21,691 nucleotides of DNA from an uncultured Chitinophagaceae bacterium. GTDB taxonomy: Bacteria; Bacteroidota; Bacteroidia; Chitinophagales; Chitinophagaceae. The notes beneath the pieces are model-generated. The model worked only from the letters and a program-made list of their open reading frames with translations. It did not search any database and had not been told where the DNA came from. The stretch is from positions 1-21,691 of the forward strand of contig CALKVC010000225.1 of the NCBI GenBank assembly GCA_937996595.1, read 5' to 3'. Positions 7,096 through 13,726 of this stretch are shown one piece after another (position 1 is the first letter of the stretch; each line of letters starts with the position of its first letter). The translations under genes and the position numbers were made by a program.

Positions 7096-7160
7096 TAAAA
7101 GTATTCGAGTTTTCTGCTTAATAAAAAAACTTTCGTCAGTATCAAAACTGAATTTAATCA
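7096..7160 (-). promoter_or_regulatory. CRP/FNR-like dyad and -7 element, small helical protein promoter
   Basis: The dyad TGAATTTAATCA (7149-7160) overlaps the stop codon of the neighbouring COG2836 gene. On the minus strand a -7 element TACTTTTA runs 7103 to 7096 (5 of 6), 51.5 bp from the dyad centre. A proximal half-site, TGAC read on the minus strand, lies at 7135-7138, exactly where a second site 22 bp downstream would place it. Confidence 0.45.
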
Positions 7161-7864
7161 TGACACTCAATTACCGGTTGTTCTGCTTGCTGTCCCTGAT
7201 GCAATGCCGGACTGATATATGGTATATCAAGCCCCAGCCCCCGCAGGATGAGCAAAATGGCCATACCTGTCATCAGGTACGGATAAACTTTTCTTATTCC
7301 CTGCCTTACCCTGAGGTTGATGAATGCACCAAAAAATGACAGGCTCCACATCACCGGTAAAGTTCCCAGTCCGAACGCCGCCATGAAAATGCTGCTATTG
7401 ATCACAGAACCGGTTGATATGGCCCCGGCCAACGCCATATATACCAGCCCGCATGGCAGTAACCCATTTAACAATCCGATAAAGAATACTGAATGATAAT
7501 TTTTCCTTACAAAAAGGTTGCCCAGCTTTGACCTCAGTTTATCAAACATTACTGTCAGAAAATTCTTCCGGGAAAGGTGATAACCAGGCAGGAATATCAG
7601 CACAAGGATGATGATACCCATGATGACTGATAGCCATTGCTGGTATCCGAAAAAGGCAACGGTACTGCCGGCTATCCCGAAAATGGCACCCAATATGGAA
7701 TAAGTAACCACCCGGCCGGTATTGTAAAGCATGGTAGAAAGGAACCTGGATGAATGGCTGTTTGATACAACAGGTAATGAAAGTGCAATCGGACCGCACA
7801 TGCCAATGCAATGCATCGTACCGATACCTCCCATAATCAGCGCTGTAATGAACAGGTTCATCAT
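7154..7864 (-). CDS. COG2836 (SafE/UreH-like) membrane protein of the cbb3 cluster
   Basis: 236 residues with about six membrane helices. The first helix carries G-T-M-H-C-I-G-M-C-G-P (Cys19 and Cys23), and a later helix has N-G-L-L-P-C-G-L-V-Y (Cys138). These paired-Cys helices are typical of the DsbD_2/UreH-like family annotated as sulfite exporter TauE/SafE (COG2836), very often found next to ccoGHS and ccoI. A role in copper handling or redox maturation of the oxidase is inferred from context and the metal-type Cys/Met/His residues; sulfite export is not supported. Its start overlaps the ccoH stop by 4 bases (ATGA), so it is the last gene of the operon. Confidence 0.75.
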   Translation of the reverse strand: MMNLFITALIMGGIGTMHCIGMCGPIALSLPVVSNSHSSRFLSTMLYNTGRVVTYSILGAIFGIAGSTVAFFGYQQWLSVIMGIIILVLIFLPGYHLSRKNFLTVMFDKLRSKLGNLFVRKNYHSVFFIGLLNGLLPCGLVYMALAGAISTGSVINSSIFMAAFGLGTLPVMWSLSFFGAFINLRVRQGIRKVYPYLMTGMAILLILRGLGLDIPYISPALHQGQQAEQPVIECHD

Positions 7865-8295
7865 GGAATAATCAATTTTTGTTCTGAGTAATAACTTTTT
7901 CCTTCAGTGATCCAGCTAACTTTCAGTTCATGCAACCCTTTGTTGTTTTTTGTTACCGGCAGGTTTAGCATAGCTGTTTCCGTATCCTGTTCGGCAGTGA
8001 TATCTTTTCTCTTATCTGCGGTGCAATAGAGCAGTATCTTAACTGATGATTTCTTCCCTTCCATCTCTTTCGGAAGTTTGATCTCCATCTGGTCGCCCTT
8101 CAGTTCATAAGTTACATCAGTAGACAGGGCGTTGGCTCTTTCCGCATCATCAATCACCTGCTGGTATTTCAGTTCCTGTTCATAATAATCTTTTGTAACA
8201 AGATCCTGGTTTTCGCCTGATGATTTGAAAACCATATACAGGATTCCCGCAATGAAAACAATGTAGACGGATAATATTTTATAACCCCAGTTCAT
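7861..8295 (-). CDS. ccoH: cbb3 oxidase assembly protein CcoH (FixH)
   Basis: 144 residues: one N-terminal membrane helix (~5-23), then a periplasmic domain beginning with D-L-V-T-K-D-Y-Y-E-Q-E-L-K-Y-Q, the conserved FixH signature. CcoH is a single-span assembly factor that associates with the CcoN/CcoP subunits during oxidase maturation. It lies 27 bases after ccoG and overlaps the COG2836 gene by 4 bases. The length is normal for Bacteroidota. Confidence 0.88.
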   Translation of the reverse strand: MNWGYKILSVYIVFIAGILYMVFKSSGENQDLVTKDYYEQELKYQQVIDDAERANALSTDVTYELKGDQMEIKLPKEMEGKKSSVKILLYCTADKRKDITAEQDTETAMLNLPVTKNNKGLHELKVSWITEGKSYYSEQKLIIP

Positions 8296-8322
8296 GATAA
8301 ATGTTTTATGTGTTGTATATCC

Positions 8323-9825
8323 TTAATTATATATTTCCGGCCCTATGAATTTTGCTTTTATGGTTTTCAGTTTTTGGGTTGAGTCATATAAGCCGATTTC
8401 CAGTTGTGTCTTCCAGCTTTTTAAAACAGACCTGTCGAGGTTCACCAGGAATTGAAGCGTGGTATAATCCTCTTTTTTTACAATGCTGTTTTTACTGTTG
8501 ATAAGAACGATTTCCCCTTTGATGTTTTCCAGTTTTATATGGATAGGTATATCCTTATGGGTTTTATTGGCCAGTTTCAGGTTGTAGAGGTTGCTTACCC
8601 TTCCGTCGGGCAGGGACGTGTATGTCATGCCGGCAGTACGCATCAGCCTTGCATCCAGGTCGCTGCGGCTTACCAGCAGGAATGCCAGCAGCGCTATCAG
8701 CAGGGAAAGAACAGCCGTATAGGCTTTCAGCCGCCTGGTGAAAGTAAGTTGTACAGAATTTTTGATGCTGTTTTCGGAGGCATATTTTATCAGCCCAGTC
8801 GGTTTATGAACAGCGGTCATGATGGCATCACATGCGTCTATGCAGGCAGTACAGTTTACACATTCAAGCTGTGTGCCATTGCGTATATCAATCCCCGTTG
8901 GGCACACTTTCACGCAGGCATAACAGTCAATACAGTCGCCATGAGCCTGAACCGGTTGCACCGCTTCCATTTTCTGTATTACGTCTTTACAGCCGCCATC
9001 GCCTTTGCAATCGGTGCATTTACAGTCGTGGTCGTCTTTGGTTTTAGGGTTTTTATCTTTGGTGAGTTTTCCCCTTGGCTCACCACGTACATAATCATAG
9101 GCAACAACGATAGAATTTTTATCGAGCAGTACACCCTGCAACCTCCCATAAGGGCAAACCACGATACAGGCCTGCTCCCTGAACCACCAGTAAACGAGAA
9201 AGAATACGGTTGTGAAAATGAGCAAAGAAACGAGCGTGCCAATATGTTGTGCCGGGTGAGAGATGTTATCAATCACTTGGTCCATGCCTACCAGGTAAGC
9301 CAGGAAGAAGTTGGCGATGATGAATGAGATCAGGAAGAAAATAATGATTTTGGTAACCCGCTTCCTGATTTTTTCAGCATTCCATGCCATTTTTTTTAGC
9401 AGGTTCTGCTGAGATGAATCACCGTCAATCCAATATTCAATCTTGCGGAATACCATTTCCATGAATATGGTTTGCGGGCATGCCCAGCCACAGAAAATCC
9501 TTCCGAAGGCAACGGTGAAAACGATTACAAATACGATGAATGTAATCATACCGATTCCGAATATAAAAAAGTCCTGCGGCCAGAATATCATGCCGAAAAT
9601 GATGAATTTCCTTTCCAGTACGTTCAATAAAATAAGCGGTTCATCATTTACTTTTATAAACGGCAGCGTAAAAAAAACGATCAGGTAAAAGATGCTGAAA
9701 TAGGTACGCAGGTTATAAAACCGGCCATTCGGTTTCTTTGGATGTATGAAATTGCGTTTCCCTTCTTTGGAAATGGTTGCAACCGAATCCCTGAAAATCT
9801 CCTCGTGATCTGCTGTTGTTGGCAT
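8323..9825 (-). CDS. ccoG: cbb3 oxidase accessory protein CcoG (FixG/RdxA), iron-sulfur membrane protein
   Basis: 500 residues. Membrane helices lie at ~40-60, 85-112, 158-180, 195-215 and 370-390. C-G-W-A-C-P-Q-T follows the second helix. Two ferredoxin-type clusters are present, C-I-D-C-Y-A-C-V-K-V-C-P and C-V-N-C-T-A-C-I-D-A-C-D, followed by a C-terminal immunoglobulin-like periplasmic domain (~395-500). CcoG is known as a copper reductase that supplies Cu(I) for oxidase assembly. An insertion just before the first cluster holds four further cysteines (268, 270, 273 and 279), which may bind another metal centre. It is separated from ccoP by 82 bases containing two hairpins. Confidence 0.92.
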   Translation of the reverse strand: MPTTADHEEIFRDSVATISKEGKRNFIHPKKPNGRFYNLRTYFSIFYLIVFFTLPFIKVNDEPLILLNVLERKFIIFGMIFWPQDFFIFGIGMITFIVFVIVFTVAFGRIFCGWACPQTIFMEMVFRKIEYWIDGDSSQQNLLKKMAWNAEKIRKRVTKIIIFFLISFIIANFFLAYLVGMDQVIDNISHPAQHIGTLVSLLIFTTVFFLVYWWFREQACIVVCPYGRLQGVLLDKNSIVVAYDYVRGEPRGKLTKDKNPKTKDDHDCKCTDCKGDGGCKDVIQKMEAVQPVQAHGDCIDCYACVKVCPTGIDIRNGTQLECVNCTACIDACDAIMTAVHKPTGLIKYASENSIKNSVQLTFTRRLKAYTAVLSLLIALLAFLLVSRSDLDARLMRTAGMTYTSLPDGRVSNLYNLKLANKTHKDIPIHIKLENIKGEIVLINSKNSIVKKEDYTTLQFLVNLDRSVLKSWKTQLEIGLYDSTQKLKTIKAKFIGPEIYN

Positions 9826-9844
9826 AATAGTTTTTATTAAATCA

Positions 9845-9895
9845 GGGGCTCCTCCCTGAGAAAGCCCCCTTTATAATACTACGGGATCAGCCCGT
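9845..9895. terminator. Two hairpins between ccoP and ccoG
   Basis: GGGGCT (9845-9850) pairs with AGCCCC (9863-9868), with an inner CTC/GAG stem in the loop. ACGGG (9881-9885) pairs with CCCGT (9891-9895) around a 5-base loop. Neither is followed by a strong U-tract on the minus strand, so partial termination, or mRNA processing and stabilisation that separates ccoNOQP from ccoGH levels, is more likely than full termination. Confidence 0.5.
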
Positions 9896-9907
9896 TTTGG
9901 TTAGCTG

Positions 9908-11089
9908 TTATTTTTTAGGAACCGTATTACTGTCTGCGGTAACCGGTTTAACATCTTTCATAGGTTGCACAGCTACCGAATCGGATGCTGCGGCCTCTGT
10001 AAACAATTCGCCTTCCGGCGCTTTTGGGTTAGGAGGATTTGTTCCTTTTAAGGTTTTTATAAATCCTGCCAGGTTATTGATCTCTTTGGGAGAATAATTC
10101 TTTTCCCATGCCTGCATTCCTTTTTCAGGGTAACCATGTTTGATGGATAAATAGATATCAGTCAATGAACCTTTATGAATCCAGTAATCATCAGTAAGGT
10201 TGGGGCCAGCACCACCTTCACCTTGTTTGCCATGGCAGGTCCAGCAAACAGAATTATATATGGTTTTTCCTGCATCTATGCCGGCTTTTTCCGGCATCTT
10301 CAGGTTTGCTTCATCAACTTTATCTACGTTTTTGGCTTCAAAAGCTGCTTTTCTTTCCTCTGCCCTGGCCATTTCTGCTGCATATTCTTCCGTTGGGTTT
10401 TTCCCATAACCGGTTATATGAAAATTAAACAGGTAAACGAGTGCAAACCCGATGGTGATGATAAACCCGTATTTCCACCAGGGTGGGAGGGCGTTATCCA
10501 GTTCCTTTATTCCGTCATAATCATGATCAAGCAACACGTCGGCTTCTTTTTCAACTGCAACGGCTTTGGTGAAAATTTTCTTATCCATCCTTGACCACCA
10601 TTCTTTAAGCGCAGTAGTTCCTTTTTCTGTTTGAGGCAGTAGTTCAGCCTGTATCCTCCTGATAGAGAACAGGAGGAATGCAATAACTACCACTTCAATA
10701 AAAAGTACAGCAGACAGCATCCAGAAAGCCGTACTGTTAAGCCCACCGTAATTAGCTGCAGTTGCTGCTGCTGCTGCCGGTTCAGTTTGGGCATTGGCGG
10801 TTATTGATAAAAGGCTCATGCCGGCGAGCAAAATTGCTACAGGCATATTTTTTTGTTGCCTGTGTTTATCGAGGGCTTGTTTGCTGATGGTTACCAGCAC
10901 CTGTCCCATACCCCATATTACAAATGCCAGCACCAGCGCAATCACACCCATCAATATGTCTAACAGGTTGGCGGATGATGATGTGCCTGCTGCTGCGTTT
11001 GCTGGTTCCTGTGAGTAGGCACTGGCAGAAGAAACAGTAGCTATGATGCTGAAAAAGAGTGTTGGCTTTATCTTAATTATGGACCGCAT
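9908..11089 (-). CDS. ccoP: cbb3 oxidase subunit III CcoP, single-haem form
   Basis: 393 residues. An N-terminal signal-like helix ends in S-A-S-A-Y-S-Q-E. Membrane helices follow at ~42-65, a second signal-like stretch at ~85-101, then ~118-140 and ~205-225 (W-W-K-Y-G-F). The periplasmic cytochrome c domain has one C-W-T-C-H haem site (Cys282, Cys285, His286). Proteobacterial CcoP carries two such sites; only one is present here, as is usual for Bacteroidota. The CcoP N-terminal domain motif appears at D-N-A-L-P-P-W-W. The C-terminus is an acidic, Pro/Ala-rich tail. It lies between ccoQ (10-base gap) and ccoG and passes electrons to the CcoNO core. Confidence 0.9.
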   Translation of the reverse strand: MRSIIKIKPTLFFSIIATVSSASAYSQEPANAAAGTSSSANLLDILMGVIALVLAFVIWGMGQVLVTISKQALDKHRQQKNMPVAILLAGMSLLSITANAQTEPAAAAATAANYGGLNSTAFWMLSAVLFIEVVVIAFLLFSIRRIQAELLPQTEKGTTALKEWWSRMDKKIFTKAVAVEKEADVLLDHDYDGIKELDNALPPWWKYGFIITIGFALVYLFNFHITGYGKNPTEEYAAEMARAEERKAAFEAKNVDKVDEANLKMPEKAGIDAGKTIYNSVCWTCHGKQGEGGAGPNLTDDYWIHKGSLTDIYLSIKHGYPEKGMQAWEKNYSPKEINNLAGFIKTLKGTNPPNPKAPEGELFTEAAASDSVAVQPMKDVKPVTADSNTVPKK

Positions 11090-11099
11090 AATTTGAGTT

Positions 11100-11294
11100 T
11101 TATTGATTTGTTATTGTTGAATCTTCCTTGTCTGTAAAAGGGATATTTGACAAAGCTGTGATGCTTTTTTTATCCATCTTCTTAACATAAACCAGCAGCA
11201 CAACAAAGAAAAGGAAGAAGATTAGCAATGAGATCATCGGGTAGATCTCTATATTATCCACTTTTTCGGCGTATTGTTTGATGAATTTGAACAT
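11100..11294 (-). CDS. ccoQ: Small cbb3 oxidase subunit CcoQ
   Basis: 64 residues: a single membrane helix (~18-37) flanked by Lys-rich segments, with the V-Y-V-K-K-M-D-K-K end typical of CcoQ/FixQ. It lies 9 bases after the ccoNO stop and 10 before ccoP, the usual place for this subunit, which stabilises CcoP in the complex. The identification rests on size, topology and position, because CcoQ sequences are poorly conserved. Confidence 0.8.
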   Translation of the reverse strand: MFKFIKQYAEKVDNIEIYPMISLLIFFLFFVVLLVYVKKMDKKSITALSNIPFTDKEDSTITNQ

Positions 11295-11303
11295 GGCTAT
11301 GAT

Positions 11304-13424
11304 TTATTTATTGCTTTTTGAAATGTCTTTTCCCAACCGTTGCATATATGCAATAACAGCTATCACTTCCTTATTAGGTGAAATCCTAATACTGTCTGCT
11401 TTTAGCACTTCGGTGATGATACCTGCCTGTTGCATCAGTTCGCTGTTTGCAATCTTGTCATATCCCTTTTCATAAGGAACACCCAGTTTCTGCATAGCCC
11501 TTATCTTGGCCCCCGTTTCAGACGTGTCTATATCCTGTTCCATCAGGAATGGATAAGCCGGCATGATAGAGCCCTCGCTCATAGAAGATGGTTCCCTGAA
11601 ATGGCGGAAATGCCATCCGTGAGATTTTTTCAGGTTACCGGTTCCTTCCCTGGCCAGATCCGGACCTGCACGCTTACTTCCCCACTGGAAAGGATGATCG
11701 TACACGAATTCACCGGCTTTGGAATATTCGCCATAGCGTTCAGTTTCACTCCTGAACGGACGAATCATCTGTGAGTGGCACACATAACAGCCTTCTCTTA
11801 CATATATATCCCTTCCATGCAATTCAAGCGGTGTGTATGGTTTCACGCTGCTGATAGTAGGTACATTCGATTTTATCAAGAATGTGGGAACAATTTCAAT
11901 GATACCGCCAATGAGGATAACTACCAGGCTTAGGAGCAGCATCTGTACAGGCTTACGCTCTATCCACCTGTGCCAGTGTTCACCGGCGTGTTTATGTACT
12001 TCTTTTGTCAATGGAGCAGCTTCAGCAGGCTCATCAGCAACCAGTTTTCCAGATTTAACCGTCTTGTAAATATTATAGACCATCAGCAATGCGCCAACCA
12101 GGTATAAAGTACCGCCCAATGAACGCATGAAGAAGAACGGTTTCAGGTAGGTAACTGTTTCCAGGAAAGTATATTTTAACTGGCCGCTTTCAGTAAATTG
12201 TTTCCACATGCTGCTTTGTGTGAAGCCGGCCCAGTACATAGGCACGGCATAGAATACGATACCCAGGGTACCCAGCCAAAAATGGTTGTTGGCAAGTTTC
12301 TTTGAATATAGTTTCGTGTCAAAAATGCGTGGAATCAGCCAGTACAGGATACCGAAAGTAAGCATACCGTTCCATCCCAGTGCCCCAACGTGTACGTGTG
12401 CTACAATCCAGTCGGTATAGTGTGCAATGGCACTTACGTTTTTCAGGGAGAGCATTGGCCCTTCAAAAGTGGCCATACCATATGCGGTAACGGCTACCAC
12501 CATGAACTTAAGAATCACATCATCGCGAACCCTGTCCCAGGCGCCCCTTAACGTAAGCAACCCATTGATCATACCGCCCCAGCTTGGGAAGATAAGCATC
12601 ACGGAGAATACCACACCGAGCGATTGTGCCCAGTTTGGCAAAGATGTATATAACAGGTGGTGCGGGCCTGCCCAAATGTACAGGAATATCAACGCCCAGA
12701 AGTGTATGATAGAAAGCCGGTAGGAATAAACCGGGCGGTTAGCCGCTTTTGGCATAAAATAATACATCAGCCCCAGGTATGGGGTGGTGAGGAAGAATGC
12801 TACGGCATTATGACCGTACCACCATTGTACCAGCGCATCCTGTACGCCTGCATAGAAACTGTAACTCTTCAACCAGGTATAGGGCAATTCACCGGAACGT
12901 ACCACATGCAGCACCGCAACGGTAATGAAAGTGGCTATATAAAACCAGATGGCCACATACAGGTGCCTTTCCCTTCTTTTGATGATGGTACCGAACATGT
13001 TCCAGCCGAAAATAACCCAAATAACGGTGATGGCCAGGTCAATCGGCCATATCAACTCCGCATATTCGGCTCCGTTAGTAAGACCGATCGGTAACGTGAT
13101 GGCTGCCGCAACAATGATCAGTTGCCAGCCCCAGAAATGTATCTTGCTGAGCATGTCGCTGAACATCCTCGCCTTGCATAGGCGCTGCAGCGAATAATAA
13201 ACGCCCATGAAAATACCGTTTCCTACGAATGCAAAAATCACCGCATTGGTATGCAGCGGGCGCAACCGGCCAAATGACCCGTATTGCGTGATGTTCAAAG
13301 ACGGAAATACAAGCTGCAGGGCAACCCATACGCCCACAAGCATGCCCACAGCACCCCATAGGATGGTTGCATAGGCGAAATTCTTGACTATCCTGTTATC
13401 GTAATGAAATTTTTCTACCTGCAT
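11304..13424 (-). CDS. ccoNO: Fused cbb3 oxidase subunits I and II (CcoNO)
   Basis: 706 residues. Residues 1 to ~475 are CcoN: twelve or so membrane helices, the low-spin haem ligand His58 in L-R-P-L-H-T-N, W-W-Y-G-H-N and H-H-L-L-Y for the copper site, and A-H-V-H-V-G-A-L for haem b3. A linker and an extra membrane helix (~498-520) lead to CcoO: V-R-E-G-C-Y-V-C-H with Cys546, Cys549 and His550, and axial Met in G-S-I-M-P-A-Y-P. The protein is the catalytic core that reduces oxygen at very low concentrations. N-O fusion is common in Bacteroidota. Its start overlaps ccoS by 29 bases. The N domain aligns closely with the foreign fragment at 140-1468. Confidence 0.95.
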   Translation of the reverse strand: MQVEKFHYDNRIVKNFAYATILWGAVGMLVGVWVALQLVFPSLNITQYGSFGRLRPLHTNAVIFAFVGNGIFMGVYYSLQRLCKARMFSDMLSKIHFWGWQLIIVAAAITLPIGLTNGAEYAELIWPIDLAITVIWVIFGWNMFGTIIKRRERHLYVAIWFYIATFITVAVLHVVRSGELPYTWLKSYSFYAGVQDALVQWWYGHNAVAFFLTTPYLGLMYYFMPKAANRPVYSYRLSIIHFWALIFLYIWAGPHHLLYTSLPNWAQSLGVVFSVMLIFPSWGGMINGLLTLRGAWDRVRDDVILKFMVVAVTAYGMATFEGPMLSLKNVSAIAHYTDWIVAHVHVGALGWNGMLTFGILYWLIPRIFDTKLYSKKLANNHFWLGTLGIVFYAVPMYWAGFTQSSMWKQFTESGQLKYTFLETVTYLKPFFFMRSLGGTLYLVGALLMVYNIYKTVKSGKLVADEPAEAAPLTKEVHKHAGEHWHRWIERKPVQMLLLSLVVILIGGIIEIVPTFLIKSNVPTISSVKPYTPLELHGRDIYVREGCYVCHSQMIRPFRSETERYGEYSKAGEFVYDHPFQWGSKRAGPDLAREGTGNLKKSHGWHFRHFREPSSMSEGSIMPAYPFLMEQDIDTSETGAKIRAMQKLGVPYEKGYDKIANSELMQQAGIITEVLKADSIRISPNKEVIAVIAYMQRLGKDISKSNK

Positions 13425-13611
13425 TTTTCTTAGTTGTTTTGGTTATGTTTTTTTGATTCTGGGAAGTATTTGTAGAATTGTCGAATAACATCCTGACTGA
13501 AGGTGTATAATCATCATCATACTGGCCGTTGGATACACTCCATAAAAAAGCTGCCAGGAAACTTCCGGCAACCAGTATGCTTATCCCGATAAGTATGAAT
13601 AATGCGCTCAC
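13396..13611 (-). CDS. ccoS: cbb3 oxidase maturation protein CcoS, GTG start
   Basis: 71 residues with one membrane helix (~3-25) followed by N-G-Q-Y-D-D-D-Y-T-P, close to the conserved Q-F-D-D-L-E-x-P segment of CcoS/FixS. CcoS is needed for cofactor insertion into the catalytic subunit. The only workable start is GTG at 13611: the ATG at 13619 hits a stop after three codons, and there is no other Met before the helix. It is the first gene of the operon and overlaps ccoNO by 29 bases. The promoter with two perfect TGA-N6-TCA dyads is directly upstream. Confidence 0.85.
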   Translation of the reverse strand: MSALFILIGISILVAGSFLAAFLWSVSNGQYDDDYTPSVRMLFDNSTNTSQNQKNITKTTKKNAGRKISLR

Positions 13612-13630
13612 TTGTTCATTTTTATGCCGC

Positions 13631-13695
13631 CAAAAGTAAAAGCACTGTTAAAAAGCAGCTATGAGTATTATCAAAGCAGGTTATGATTTAAATCA
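13631..13695 (-). promoter_or_regulatory. Tandem dyad promoter of the cbb3 operon
   Basis: Reading toward ccoS, the distal dyad TGATTTAAATCA (13684-13695, a perfect palindrome and an 8 of 10 FNR match) is followed 22 bp later by a second dyad (13662-13673; TGATAATACTCA on the minus strand). The -7 element TACTTTTG (13638 to 13631) is a perfect TAnnTTTG. Dyad centres are 51.5 and 29.5 bp from its first T, roughly -63.5 and -41.5 from the likely transcription start. The GTG start follows the -7 T by 27 bases. This is the clearest example of the pattern. Confidence 0.75.
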
Positions 13696-13726
13696 CTTTT
13701 TGTCACAAAAAAGTAAAAAAACGGCT

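Noticed and set aside
7154..7864. Sulfite exporter function for the TauE/SafE-annotated protein
   Set aside because: The paired-Cys helices and the place in the cbb3 operon fit a copper or redox maturation role better than sulfite transport.
8452..9327. A 291-codon open frame on the plus strand
   Set aside because: It lies wholly antisense to ccoG, whose motifs are unmistakable. The translation has no domain pattern and there is no promoter or ribosome site.
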